NCBI GenBank assembly: GCA_965203375.1
Contig: OZ241886.1
Coordinates: 1,364,001 to 1,428,000, forward strand
Source: CATQHS01 sp965203375
GTDB taxonomy: Bacteria; Actinomycetota; Acidimicrobiia; Acidimicrobiales; Aldehydirespiratoraceae
DNA: 64,000 nt
Reading direction: 5' to 3'
The number at the start of each line of letters is the position of its first letter. The stretch's first letter is position 1. Below the pieces are notes generated by a model, which worked only from the letters and a program-made list of their open reading frames with translations, ran no database searches and was not told the origin of the DNA. The position numbers were made by a program, and so were the translations under genes. Shown piece after piece: positions 41,915 through 50,047 of the stretch.

Positions 41915-42994
41915 GTGCGGATCGGCATCGTCTGCCCCTACAGCCTCACCGTCCCCGGCGGGGTCCAGACCCAGGTGCTGGCCCTGGCTCGGGCCCTGCG
42001 GAGCAAGGGCTACGCCACCCGGGTGCTGGGGCCGTGCGACGGCCCTCCCCCCGATCCGGGCGTGACCGCGCTGGGGGCCAGCATTCCGGCCATCTCCAAC
42101 GGCTCCATCGCCCCGGTCGCCCCCGACCCGTCCTGTCAGCTCCGGCTGATCCGGGCGCTGCGGGACGAGGACTTCGATGTGATCCACCTCCACGAGCCGC
42201 TGGCCCCCGGCCCCACCATGACCGCCCTGTTCACCAAGCCCGCCCCCCTCATCGGCACCTTCCACGCCGCGGGCCGGTCCCTGGCCTATGAGTGGCTGCC
42301 CGCGCCCACCCGGTTCCTGGCCCGAAGGCTCGACGACCGGGTCGCGGTCTCGCCCGCGGCCCGCGACATGGCCCAGGGCGCCCTCGGGGGCGTCTACACC
42401 CTGGCCTTCAACGGCATTGAGCTGAGCCGCTACCGCCGGGCCCTCGGGGTCCCGGCCGCCGACCCGACCATCGTGTTCATCGGCCGCCACGAGCCCCGCA
42501 AGGGGCTGGAGGTGCTGCTGGAGGCCCTCAACGAGCTGCCGGGCTCGGTTCGGCTCTGGATCGCCGGCGAAGGGCCCGAGACGGCCCGGCTGCAGGCCCG
42601 CTCCGCCGGCGATCCCAGGGTGGAGTGGCTGGGCGTCGTCACCGACACCGAGAAGATCGCCCGGATCGCCGGCGCCCACGTGTTCTGCGCGCCGTCGCTG
42701 CACGGCGAGTCCTTCGGCGTGGTGCTGCTCGAGGCCATGGCCGCGGGCACGCCGGTGGTGGCCAGCGACCTGCCTGGCTACCGCAACGTGGCCCGCCCCG
42801 ACCGCGACGCCCTGCTGGTGCCGCCGGGCGACGCCGGGGCTCTGGCCGACGCCATAAGGCTGACTCTCGGCGACGCCGAGGGCACCGCGGCCCGGGTGGC
42901 CGCCGGCCACGACCGGGCCGAGCAGTTCTCGATGTCCCGCCTAGCCGATCTGTACCTGGACCGCTACCAGCGAATCGCCCGCCCCCTCCGCTAG
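41915..42994 (+). CDS. pimA: GT4 glycosyltransferase, PimA-like mannosyltransferase
   Basis: A 359-residue GT-B fold glycosyltransferase. The N-terminal domain begins MRIGIVCPYSLTVPGGVQTQ, the nucleotide-sugar-independent lipid-binding half in PimA. The C-terminal domain has VFIGRHEPRKGLEVLLEALN and the E-x7-E region SLHGESFGVVLLEAMAAGTP that binds GDP-mannose. Context (pgsA-patA-pimA) supports addition of the first mannose to phosphatidylinositol on the cytoplasmic side of the membrane. It starts with GTG directly behind a -10 hexamer. Confidence 0.92.
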   Translation: MRIGIVCPYSLTVPGGVQTQVLALARALRSKGYATRVLGPCDGPPPDPGVTALGASIPAISNGSIAPVAPDPSCQLRLIRALRDEDFDVIHLHEPLAPGPTMTALFTKPAPLIGTFHAAGRSLAYEWLPAPTRFLARRLDDRVAVSPAARDMAQGALGGVYTLAFNGIELSRYRRALGVPAADPTIVFIGRHEPRKGLEVLLEALNELPGSVRLWIAGEGPETARLQARSAGDPRVEWLGVVTDTEKIARIAGAHVFCAPSLHGESFGVVLLEAMAAGTPVVASDLPGYRNVARPDRDALLVPPGDAGALADAIRLTLGDAEGTAARVAAGHDRAEQFSMSRLADLYLDRYQRIARPLR

Positions 42995-43069
42995 GCCCAG
43001 GAGGCGAGAGTGCCGCCGCAGTCGAGAGCCTTGTCCTCACACCCTCCACTAAGCCCGAGGGGCGGACAG
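42982..43069 (+). repeat. Duplicated end region of the mannosyltransferase gene
   Basis: CCCCTCCGCTAGGCCCAGGA around 42983, including the TAG stop, recurs in changed form as ACCCTCCACTAAGCCCGAGG around 43041, about 60 bases on. This is the last high-G+C segment before an A+T-rich insert. Confidence 0.65.
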
Positions 43070-43141
43070 GTACGCTGGATTGAGGCTGGCCGCCGTTGGT
43101 CGGCCATGGTGGTGATGCTGCAATGATCTTCGCTAGAGACC

Positions 43142-43855
43142 GTGAGTGAATTTCTCTCGTGGCTGATCGCTGGGGTTCTCCCCGGGCTATGTGTGAGTGC
43201 TGCGGCGTGGGCTGCGAGCGGCTTCTATACGCGGCTTTCATCTCGTCGGCGGTGGCGATTGGAAACACCTAGCGAAGTTAGCATCTGTTTGTCGGTATCT
43301 CCACCCGTTGACACCGGAGCTTATTTGCGACCGGCTACGGGAATCGGACAGGCTAAAGCGCTTGCCATCATTGCACCATCGTTGGTAAGAGCGTGGCGTT
43401 CCATTGATATACAAAACATTTTCTTCTCCGATGATCTACCCGGTCACAACTATGAAGCCGATCTGATTCTCATCGGGGGACCTAAAACTAACGCTGTCAC
43501 CGCGCGGGCGCTTGAGGAACTTGGCATGTCATTAGGAGTCACACAGAAGGATTCACAGATCATAACAGACAAGCAAATCTTTGAAGGGCACACTAGCTCA
43601 AAGTCATCAGAGTCCAATATTGTTCAGACGGACTATGGTCTGATAGTCAGAGCGCAGAATCCATTTCGTAAGAGCCGACAGCTTATCATTCTATCCGGCT
43701 CTCATACTTATGGTACGGTTGGTGCAGCTAGATTTATTGTAGAAGATAAATCTATGATGAAAAATGCTAATGAGGTTGCTGTCATAGTGGAGACCAGAGT
43801 TGAGCGTGGACATGCGTTAAGACCACAGCTAGTATGGAGCAGCCATGGCTCCTAG
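43142..43855 (+). CDS. Unknown membrane-anchored protein of an A+T-rich insert
   Basis: Not recognised. It has 237 residues, beginning with a membrane helix (FLSWLIAGVLPGLCVSAAAW) and a short basic stretch. A soluble alpha/beta domain follows, with ADLILIGGPKTNAVTARALE, DYGLIVRAQNPFRKS and LIILSGSHTYGTVGAARFIV, suggesting a Rossmann-like ligand-binding fold. Its stop lies 11 bases inside the next gene, a PP2C-like phosphatase, so the two are probably co-translated. Both are far A+T-richer than the flanking genes and use different codons, indicating horizontal gain between pimA and the pdxST block. Confidence 0.75.
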   Translation: MSEFLSWLIAGVLPGLCVSAAAWAASGFYTRLSSRRRWRLETPSEVSICLSVSPPVDTGAYLRPATGIGQAKALAIIAPSLVRAWRSIDIQNIFFSDDLPGHNYEADLILIGGPKTNAVTARALEELGMSLGVTQKDSQIITDKQIFEGHTSSKSSESNIVQTDYGLIVRAQNPFRKSRQLIILSGSHTYGTVGAARFIVEDKSMMKNANEVAVIVETRVERGHALRPQLVWSSHGS

Positions 43856-44639
43856 AGTGATCGAAAAGCTTAGCGTCCCTAAGACGGGCGATGATAGTCT
43901 CAATGAAGATGCTTATATGATAACGGACACTATTGTGGCGGTATTTGATGGGGAGACAGATAAACGTGAAGGTATACGGATTGATCCTTCTCCCGGGAGA
44001 ATTGCTGCGTGCGTCTTGGCTGAGGCAGCAGTTGAGATACCGGGTGAATGCGATCCAACTATAGCAGTAAAATCTCTTTGTGAGGCTATAGCATCTGTGT
44101 CAACTCCAGATGTAGAACCGGTTGCTGTAGGTGCTATCTTAAATCTAAGTTCTCGTTACTTAATTCGTGTAGGTGATATCTCTATAGGTATCAATGGGAT
44201 TTTCCATTTCTCACACAAACGAATTGATGAAATTGCAGGGCAAGCTCGCGCAGCATTGCTCATATCTGAATTGCGTGCCGGTGCAACTATGGATTACCTT
44301 AGATCCACTGACCCTGGCAGAGAGATGATCTTGCCGCTTCTTCGTGCCGCCAACAAGTGGCGCAACCAATCTGATTCTGAGTTCGGATTTGGCGCATTCG
44401 ACGGTAGGGATATACCTATTGAGTTCATTGATGTATTTGAAATACCATCTGGAAGTGATGTAATTTTGGCATCCGACGGTTATGACAATCCTCGGCCGAC
44501 ACTATCAGAGAGTGAAAAACTGTTAGCCGAATCGATTAAGCGTGACCCACTACGACTAGGCCCGCCGCCGGGAACCAAAGGTGTGCATGTTGATAATTGC
44601 AGCTTCGACGACCGCACTTATGTTCGTGTCAAGCTTTAG
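43845..44639 (+). CDS. PP2C-like protein phosphatase domain protein
   Basis: A 264-residue protein with traces of the PP2C/SpoIIE-type metal-phosphatase pattern: SLNEDAYMI, VAVFDGETD, YLIRVGDISIGING, VILASDGYDN and SFDDRTYVRV. Metal-binding Asp residues are present at the expected places, although the DGHGG box is reduced to DGET. Function is probably dephosphorylation or binding of a phosphorylated partner, perhaps signalling with the membrane protein encoded upstream. The ATG overlaps the previous gene. A small hairpin (GCGGC-CTCA-GCCGC) follows the stop. Confidence 0.7.
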   Translation: MAPRVIEKLSVPKTGDDSLNEDAYMITDTIVAVFDGETDKREGIRIDPSPGRIAACVLAEAAVEIPGECDPTIAVKSLCEAIASVSTPDVEPVAVGAILNLSSRYLIRVGDISIGINGIFHFSHKRIDEIAGQARAALLISELRAGATMDYLRSTDPGREMILPLLRAANKWRNQSDSEFGFGAFDGRDIPIEFIDVFEIPSGSDVILASDGYDNPRPTLSESEKLLAESIKRDPLRLGPPPGTKGVHVDNCSFDDRTYVRVKL

Positions 44640-44641
44640 GA

Positions 44642-44655
44642 GCGGCCTCAGCCGC
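44642..44655 (+). terminator. Small hairpin after the PP2C-like gene
   Basis: GCGGCCTCAGCCGC, a 5-bp stem with a 4-base loop, starts 3 bases after the stop. There is no T-run, so termination is only possible, not shown. Confidence 0.4.
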
Positions 44656-44691
44656 ATTGGCTCACGACTTACGGTCGGGGCGGGCTGAGCT

Positions 44692-45438
44692 GTGTCTAGG
44701 GTCGGTTCGTTCGTGGTTGTTGGGGTGCCCGGGGTTGTCTCCGGGGCGGTGGTGGCCGCCGCCGCGGCGGTGGCGGGGGTTCCGGTCTTGCTGGCCGTGG
44801 CCGCCGGTTTGGCGGTGGCGGCCGGGGTGGCGGTCTGGTTGTGGTGCCGGTCCACGGGGGCGGCCCTTAGGGTGCTGGGCGCCTCGCCGGACGGCGGTCG
44901 GGGGGGACCCCCCCGCCTGGCCAACGTCGTGGAGAACCTGTGCGCCGTTCACGGCTTGGCCGAGCCCGAGCTCCATGTGACCGAGCCGGACGTCCCCAAC
45001 GCGGCCGTGGCCGGGCGGCGGTCGGGCTCGCACTTGGTGGTGACCCGGGGCCTGCTCGAAACCCTCGACCGGCTGGAGCTGGAGGCCGTGGTGGCCCGGG
45101 AACTGTGCCAGATCAGGCGGGGGGTGAGGGGCGCCACCGTGCTGGCCGGCGTGGCCGGGCTGCTGGGCTCCGGGCCGGCGGCCGGGTGGGTCGTGAGCCG
45201 CCTGTTCGATCCCCGGCACGTGATCGACGACGACCTCGAGGCCATAAAGCTGACCCGCTACCCGCCCGCGCTGTCCTCGGCTCTGACCAAGGTCGCCGAG
45301 GGGGGCCGGGGTGAGGGCTCGGGCGGGTTGGCCCCCGCCGGCCGTCATCTCTGGGTGGTGGAGCCGCCGGTCCGGCCCGGGACGGCGACGGTCCAGCCGC
45401 CGGTGCCGCTGCGGGTGGCCGCGCTCGAAGAGATCTGA
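44692..45438 (+). CDS. M48 (HtpX)-like protein with lost HExxH site
   Basis: A 248-residue protein with two hydrophobic segments at the N-terminus (about 5-50) and an M48-like region: NAAVAGRRSGSHLVVTRGLL and LDRLELEAVVARELCQIRRG. In active M48 peptidases this place reads HELxH. Here it is RELCQ, so both zinc-binding His are gone, and the third-ligand region DDDLEAIKLTRYPPALSSAL also looks altered. It is probably an inactive homologue with a structural or regulatory role, or a decaying gene. It starts with GTG at 44692 and is followed 15 bases later by a DUF3048 lipoprotein gene. Confidence 0.75.
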   Translation: MSRVGSFVVVGVPGVVSGAVVAAAAAVAGVPVLLAVAAGLAVAAGVAVWLWCRSTGAALRVLGASPDGGRGGPPRLANVVENLCAVHGLAEPELHVTEPDVPNAAVAGRRSGSHLVVTRGLLETLDRLELEAVVARELCQIRRGVRGATVLAGVAGLLGSGPAAGWVVSRLFDPRHVIDDDLEAIKLTRYPPALSSALTKVAEGGRGEGSGGLAPAGRHLWVVEPPVRPGTATVQPPVPLRVAALEEI

Positions 45439-45453
45439 CCGGGAGGTGTTCCG

Positions 45454-45570
45454 ATGAGAGGCTCGAAGAGACCAACGCAGGGCTCTCCGACAAGGGGCTT
45501 GATGAGGCCAGCTCAGGGCTCTCCGACAAGGTCGATGAGGCCGACGCGAGGCTCTCCGGTGAGGCGATCT
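45454..45570 (+). repeat. In-frame start-region repeats of the DUF3048 gene
   Basis: GATGAGGCC...GGCTCTCCGACAAGG recurs about 48 and 33 bases apart, giving three potential ATG starts in one frame. A copy of GCTCGAAGAGA also occurs at the end of the upstream gene (45423) and at 45462. Confidence 0.8.
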
Positions 45571-46800
45571 GGTCGGACCTTGGCCGCGGCGGTCGCCGCC
45601 CTGGGCCTAGCGGCCGCGGCCTGTTCGGGCGATCCAGAGGCCGAGGCCGAGACCCCGGCCGAGTCGGCGCCGACCACCGAGCCGGCCCCGACGCAGGCGC
45701 CGACTACCTCGGCCCCCGAAGCCCCCCCCACCACCGTCGATCTGAAGTTCGGCGAGGACGAAAACCAGCCGATCGAGGAGATTTCCGAGCCGGGCGAGAT
45801 CACCGCCCCCCTCACCGGCGAGCCCCTCGAGGACGAGGCGCTGCCCCAGCAGCGGGCGGTGGCGGTGAAGGTGGGCAACAACGAAGCCCGGTCCCGGCCC
45901 CAGACCGGGCTGGCCGAGGCCGACGTCGTCTACGAAGAGCTGGTCGAGAACTTCAAGACCCGGTTCTTGGCCGTGTTCCACACCGACGTCCCCGACTTGA
46001 TCGGCCCGGTGCGGTCGGGCCGGACCGGCGACATCGGCCTGCTCACCGACCTGGGCGCCCCCTACATCGTCTACTCCGGGGCCAACTCGGCGGTGGAGCG
46101 GGAGCTGTCCCGGTCCGAGAGGGCCGGCGAATCCGTCCGGGTGGGGGCGTCCATGATGGCCGCGCCCTTCGAGCGGGACCCCGGCCGGGAGGCGCCGTTC
46201 AACCTCTACTTCAACTTCGAGAATCTCGAGGCCCGGGTCGGCGCCGGCGCCCCGGTCCCGGTCGTGGAGGGGCTGTTCGAGTACGGCGTCACCCCGTCCC
46301 GCGGCCTCGACGGCGTGTCCGGCGTCACCGTCTCGTACCCGCGCCGCAACGGCCGGTCCTCCACCCACGTCTGGGACGGCGAGATTGGGGGGTGGGTCAG
46401 AATCCAGGACGGCACCCTCCACACGACGGTGAAGGACGGGGCCGAAGTGGAGATCGCCCCGGCCAACGTGGTGGTGGTCCGGGTCGACTACGTCCGCTCC
46501 TCCGCCGACTCCATATCGCCCCATGCCGTCCCCTACGGCCGGGGGCGGGCCTGGGTGCTCACCCGGGGCGCGGTCCACGAGACCACCTGGGAGCGCCTGG
46601 AGGGCATCGCCGGGTTCCGGTTCTACGACGACGCCGGGGACTCCGTGACCCTGGCCCCCGGCCCGACCTGGGTGCTGCTGGCCAACCGCAGCGGCCCCTT
46701 CACCGTCTCCGAGGTGGAGCTGCTGGCCGCGGCCGACGCCCGCAGCCTGCTGAATGCGGCCCGGGCCCTCCACCAGGCCCGGGCCGCCGCGTCCGGGTGA
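45454..46800 (+). CDS. DUF3048 (YerB-like) lipoprotein
   Basis: Secreted lipoprotein of up to 448 residues. The N-terminus contains three in-frame copies of MRPTxGSPTR, each with its own ATG (45454, 45502, 45535). A signal sequence with lipobox LAAAAC follows at about residue 58. After a Pro/Glu/Thr linker comes the DUF3048 pair of domains (QRAVAVKVGNNEARSRPQTG, VYEELVENFKTRFLAVFH, DLIGPVRSGRTGDIGLL, VRVDYVRSSADSISPHAVPY). The function of this family is unknown, though it is linked to the cell envelope. GGGAGGTG before 45454 is a good ribosome site, so the longest form may be used. Confidence 0.88.
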   Translation: MRGSKRPTQGSPTRGLMRPAQGSPTRSMRPTRGSPVRRSGRTLAAAVAALGLAAAACSGDPEAEAETPAESAPTTEPAPTQAPTTSAPEAPPTTVDLKFGEDENQPIEEISEPGEITAPLTGEPLEDEALPQQRAVAVKVGNNEARSRPQTGLAEADVVYEELVENFKTRFLAVFHTDVPDLIGPVRSGRTGDIGLLTDLGAPYIVYSGANSAVERELSRSERAGESVRVGASMMAAPFERDPGREAPFNLYFNFENLEARVGAGAPVPVVEGLFEYGVTPSRGLDGVSGVTVSYPRRNGRSSTHVWDGEIGGWVRIQDGTLHTTVKDGAEVEIAPANVVVVRVDYVRSSADSISPHAVPYGRGRAWVLTRGAVHETTWERLEGIAGFRFYDDAGDSVTLAPGPTWVLLANRSGPFTVSEVELLAAADARSLLNAARALHQARAAASG

Positions 46801-46870
46801 GCCCTTGGACGGCGCCCGGCATCCGCCCGGCGGGAGCGAAAGGGGCTGCGGAAGGGGCGGCAGGCCGTTC

Positions 46871-46876
46871 TAGGAT
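46871..46876 (+). promoter_or_regulatory. -10 hexamer TAGGAT of pdxS
   Basis: TAGGAT, then GGCGCG, then the GTG at 46883. Leaderless spacing. Confidence 0.65.
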
Positions 46877-46882
46877 GGCGCG

Positions 46883-47797
46883 GTGACCGAGAACCCGTCG
46901 CCGGGGGCCGCCCCGGGTGCCCGCTCAACCGGCACTCCGCTGGTCAAGCGGGGCTTGGCCGAGATGCTCAAGGGCGGCGTCATCATGGACGTCGTCACCC
47001 CCGAGCAGGCCCGGATCGCCGAGGACGCCGGAGCCGTCTCGGTCATGGCCCTGGAGCGGGTCCCCGCCGACATCCGCCGGGACGGCGGCGTGGCCCGCAT
47101 GACCGACCCCGAGGCCATCCGGTCCATCCAGGCCGCGGTGAGCATCCCGGTCATGGCCAAGGCCCGGATCGGCCACTTCGCCGAGGCCCAGGTGCTGGAG
47201 GCCCTCGGGGTGGACTACATTGACGAGTCGGAGGTGCTCACCCCCGCGGACGAGGCCCACCACATCGACAAGTGGGCCTTCACCGTCCCCTTCGTGTGCG
47301 GCGCCACCAACCTGGGGGAGGCCCTGCGCCGGATCAGCGAGGGGGCCTGCATGATCCGCTCCAAGGGCGAGGCCGGGACCGGCAACGTGGTGGAGGCGGT
47401 CCGCCATCTGCGCGCCATCGTCGGCGACATCAAGAAGATCACCCGGGCCGACCCGGCCGAGCTCTTCGACTGGGCCAAGCGGCTCCAGGCCCCCCTGCCG
47501 CTGGTTCAGGAGATCGCCGCGGCCGGCGCCCTGCCCGTGCCGCTGTTCTGCGCCGGCGGGATCGCCACCCCCGCCGACGCCTCGCTGGTGATGCAGCTCG
47601 GCGCCCAGTCCGTGTTCGTCGGCTCGGGCATATTCAAGAGCGAGGCCCCGGCCCGGATGGCGTCGGCCGTCGTGGAGGCGGTCGCCAACTACCGGGACCC
47701 CGAGATCGTCCTGAAGGTGAGCGCTGGCCTGGGCCCGGCCATGAAGGGGCTGGAGACGGCGACGCTCGACACCAAGCTGGCCGAACGGGGTTGGTAG
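46883..47797 (+). CDS. pdxS: Pyridoxal 5'-phosphate synthase subunit PdxS
   Basis: Synthase subunit of 304 residues that builds PLP from ribose 5-phosphate, glyceraldehyde 3-phosphate and ammonia. GGVIMDVVTPEQARIAEDAG (Asp), VMAKARIGHFAEAQVLEALG (Lys), IRSKGEAGTGNVVEAVRHLR (second Lys) and FCAGGIATPADASLVMQLGA are all conserved. It forms a complex with the glutaminase encoded immediately downstream, whose start overlaps this stop. It starts with GTG behind a -10 hexamer. Confidence 0.97.
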   Translation: MTENPSPGAAPGARSTGTPLVKRGLAEMLKGGVIMDVVTPEQARIAEDAGAVSVMALERVPADIRRDGGVARMTDPEAIRSIQAAVSIPVMAKARIGHFAEAQVLEALGVDYIDESEVLTPADEAHHIDKWAFTVPFVCGATNLGEALRRISEGACMIRSKGEAGTGNVVEAVRHLRAIVGDIKKITRADPAELFDWAKRLQAPLPLVQEIAAAGALPVPLFCAGGIATPADASLVMQLGAQSVFVGSGIFKSEAPARMASAVVEAVANYRDPEIVLKVSAGLGPAMKGLETATLDTKLAERGW

Positions 47798-48366
47798 CCA
47801 CCACCGTCGGCGTGCTCGCCCTCCAGGGCGCGTTCGCGGCCCATGCCGCCATCTTCGAGCGCCTGGGCGCCCGGGCCGTCGAAGTGCGAACTGCCGACGA
47901 TCTGGCCGCCGCCGACGCCCTGGTGATCCCCGGAGGGGAGTCCACGGCCATCTCCATGCTGCTGGAGCGTTCCGGGCTGCTGGAGCCGGTGCGGGACCGG
48001 CTCCGGGGCGGCCTCCCCGCGCTGGGGACGTGCGCGGGGATGATCCTGCTGGCCTCGGAGATCCTCGACGGCCGCCCCGACCAGCACTGCCTCGGCGTGG
48101 TCGACATCGGGGTGCGGCGCAACGCCTACGGGACCCAGATCGACAGCTTCGAAGCCCCCGTCGACATCGAAGGCCTCGGCTCGCCGTTCCCGGCCGTCTT
48201 CATCCGGGCCCCCACCGTGGAGCGGGTCGGCCCCGGCGTCGAGGTGCTGGCCTCGGCCGAGGCCGGGCCGGTGCTGTGCCGGTCGGGGACGGCCACCGCG
48301 GCCGCCTTCCATCCCGAGCTGTCCGGCGACGACCGCCTCCACGCCCGGTTCCTGTCGGAGCTGTGA
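47791..48366 (+). CDS. pdxT: Glutaminase subunit PdxT of PLP synthase
   Basis: Class I amidotransferase of 191 residues that supplies ammonia to PdxS. VGVLALQGAFAAHAAIFERL, PGGESTAISMLLERSG, the nucleophile Cys in LGTCAGMILLA and the His/Glu pair in AFHPELSGDDRLH are present. The TTG at 47791, overlapping the pdxS stop by 7 bases, gives the expected N-terminus; the GTG at 47812 would remove the first strand. Confidence 0.95.
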   Translation: MVATTVGVLALQGAFAAHAAIFERLGARAVEVRTADDLAAADALVIPGGESTAISMLLERSGLLEPVRDRLRGGLPALGTCAGMILLASEILDGRPDQHCLGVVDIGVRRNAYGTQIDSFEAPVDIEGLGSPFPAVFIRAPTVERVGPGVEVLASAEAGPVLCRSGTATAAAFHPELSGDDRLHARFLSEL

Positions 48367-48403
48367 CCCCGGCCCGGCCGTGGTCGGCGGCGCGGCCCGG
48401 CGG

Positions 48404-48409
48404 TACTCT
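48404..48409 (+). promoter_or_regulatory. -10 hexamer TACTCT upstream of yebC
   Basis: TACTCT lies 7 bases before an ATG at 48417 that opens an 8-codon ORF ending exactly on the yebC start. Confidence 0.5.
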
Positions 48410-48416
48410 GCCGCCC

Positions 48417-48443
48417 ATGGCGGTGGGGGAGACGCGGCGGTGA
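48417..48443 (+). CDS. Leaderless 8-residue upstream ORF coupled to yebC
   Basis: ATG at 48417 encodes MAVGETRR; its TGA overlaps the yebC GTG (GTGA at 48440-48443). The ATG sits 7 bases after TACTCT, as at other leaderless genes here. It may feed ribosomes into yebC, or simply be leader sequence with GGGGGAG acting as Shine-Dalgarno. No conservation could be checked. Confidence 0.4.
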   Translation: MAVGETRR

Positions 48444-49189
48444 GCGGCCACAGCAAGTGGGCCACCATCAAGCACCGCAAGGGCGCGGCCGACGCCAAGC
48501 GGGGCAAGCTCTTCGCCAAGCTGATCAAGCAGGTCGAGGTGGCGGCCCGCCAGGGCGGAGGCGACCTCGACGCCAACCCGACCCTGCGCACCATGTACCA
48601 GAAGGCCCGGGACAACTCGGTTCCCCTCGACACCATCGACCGGGCCGTCAAGCGGGGCACCGGCGAGCTGGAGGGGGTCAGCTACGAGACGGTCACCTAC
48701 GAGGCCTACGCCCCCGGCGGGGTGGCGCTGTACATCGAGTGCCTCACCGACAACCGCAACCGCACCGGCAGCGAGGTGCGCAGCACCCTCACCCGCAACG
48801 GCGGGTCGCTGGCCGAGCCGGGTTCGGTGGCCTGGCAGTTCGAGCGCAAGGGGGTGGTGCTGGTTCCGTCGTCGGTCGACGAGGACGAGCTGATGATGGC
48901 CGCCCTCGACGCCGGGGCCGGCGACATCGTGGACGCCGGCGAGATGTGGCAGGTGATCACCGAGCCCGGCGCCCTTGGGTCCGTCCGGGAGGCGCTGGCC
49001 GCGGCCGGCCTCACCGTCGAGGGCGCCGATCTGACCATGCTGCCCACGGCCACCGTGCCGGTCACCGAGCCGGCCGCGGCCCGCTCGGTCCTCAAGATCA
49101 TGGATCTCATGGACGACCTCGACGACGTGCAGGACGTCTATGCCAACTTCGACATCAGCGACGAGCTGCTGGAGTCAGCGGCGAGCTGA
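48440..49189 (+). CDS. yebC: YebC/TACO1-family protein
   Basis: A 249-residue YebC/PmpR/TACO1 family protein, described both as a DNA-binding regulator and as a factor easing translation of proline runs. SGHSKWATIKHRKGAADAKR at the N-terminus, YEAYAPGGVALYIECLTDNR and DVYANFDISDELLE are diagnostic. It starts with GTG. Its place just upstream of ruvCAB is standard in bacteria. Palindromic element copy 4 follows. Confidence 0.95.
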   Translation: MSGHSKWATIKHRKGAADAKRGKLFAKLIKQVEVAARQGGGDLDANPTLRTMYQKARDNSVPLDTIDRAVKRGTGELEGVSYETVTYEAYAPGGVALYIECLTDNRNRTGSEVRSTLTRNGGSLAEPGSVAWQFERKGVVLVPSSVDEDELMMAALDAGAGDIVDAGEMWQVITEPGALGSVREALAAAGLTVEGADLTMLPTATVPVTEPAAARSVLKIMDLMDDLDDVQDVYANFDISDELLESAAS

Positions 49190-49200
49190 GCGGTCCGGAC

Positions 49201-49261
49201 GGCTTGTCCGGCCAGCGGGTCCTGTCTGGCTGTTTTGGCTTGTCCGGCCGGCGGGTCCTGT
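49201..49261 (+). repeat. Duplicated left arm of the palindromic element
   Basis: GGCTTGTCCGGCCAGCGGGT plus CCTGTC at 49201-49226 recurs with one change at 49236-49261, as the start of copy 4. A half element precedes the full one. Confidence 0.85.
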
Positions 49262-49324
49262 CACGGGCGCGGATTTCGCCGGCGAGCGGCGAAATCCTTG
49301 CCCCCGTGCCACCCACCGGCCTGG
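49241..49324 (+). repeat. Palindromic REP-like element, copy 4
   Basis: Same nested palindrome with inner stem GGATTTCGCCG and CGGCGAAATCC but a different loop (GCGAG instead of ACAAG), so the loop varies while the stem is kept. It lies between yebC and ruvC in sense orientation. I see nothing else in 49325-49428. Confidence 0.9.
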
Positions 49325-49428
49325 CGCTCGTGCTGGCGTTTGTGTCTCATCCTGCTTGGTGCTTGTGCCGCATCCGGTCCTGGGTGGGAGATGGGGGGTG
49401 GGGGTCCGCGCTGCGGGGGTGGTGGGCC

Positions 49429-49434
49429 GATAAT
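49429..49434 (+). promoter_or_regulatory. -10 hexamer GATAAT of ruvC
   Basis: GATAAT lies 11 bases before the ATG at 49446, predicting a leader of about 4-5 bases. Confidence 0.5.
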
Positions 49435-49445
49435 GTCGTGTACGG

Positions 49446-49982
49446 ATGTTCGTGTTGGGGATTGATCCTGGGCTGTCTCGGTGCGGTTATGGGTGTGTGG
49501 AGCAGGTGGCGCGGCCTCGGGCGGTGGCGGCTGGGGTTATTACTACCGATCCTGGGCTTGAGCGGCCGGTTCGGCTGGCTGAGCTTCAGTCGGAGATCCG
49601 CGGCCTTATTGCCGAGTTGCGGCCGGGGGTGGTGGCGGTGGAGCGGGTGCTTTTTCAGCGGAACGTCACTACGGCCATGGCGGTGGGTCAGGCTGTTGGA
49701 GTGATTTTGGCTGAGGCGGCTTCGGCCGGGTGCGAGGTGGTGGAGTACTCGCCCAACGAGGTCAAGGAGTCGGTGGCTGGTGCGGGGGGCGCGGGCAAGG
49801 ACGAGGTGGGGACCATGGTGCAGGCGCTGCTGGGCCTGCCCCGGCGGCTTCATCCCGCCGATGCGGCCGATGCGGTGGCGGTGGCCCTGTGCCATCTGGC
49901 CCGCCGCCCCCTGGCTGCCCGGATCGCCGCCGCTGGCGATCCGGCTATGCGGGGCCCGAGCGATCTGGCATCGGCCCGATGA
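49446..49982 (+). CDS. ruvC: Holliday junction resolvase RuvC
   Basis: A 178-residue endonuclease that cuts Holliday junctions with RuvAB. The four acidic catalytic residues are visible: Asp in VLGIDPGLSRCGYG, Glu in VVAVERVLFQRN, and two Asp in HPADAADAVAVALCHL. QAVGVILAEAASAGCEVVEY is also typical. The stop sits in a 21-base segment repeated at the ruvA start. Confidence 0.96.
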   Translation: MFVLGIDPGLSRCGYGCVEQVARPRAVAAGVITTDPGLERPVRLAELQSEIRGLIAELRPGVVAVERVLFQRNVTTAMAVGQAVGVILAEAASAGCEVVEYSPNEVKESVAGAGGAGKDEVGTMVQALLGLPRRLHPADAADAVAVALCHLARRPLAARIAAAGDPAMRGPSDLASAR

Positions 49983-50047
49983 CTGCGCTTGGGCGGTATT
50001 CCGTCCGGTGTCCGCGGCTGCCGGGCAATCTGGCATCGGTCCGATGA
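49962..50047 (+). repeat. Duplicated ATGA junction between ruvC and ruvA
   Basis: ATCTGGCATCGGCCCGATGA (49963-49982, ruvC stop) and ATCTGGCATCGGTCCGATGA (50028-50047, ruvA ATG) differ by one base. Each has ATGA, showing that ruvC and ruvA overlapped before a 65-base duplication. Confidence 0.92.
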
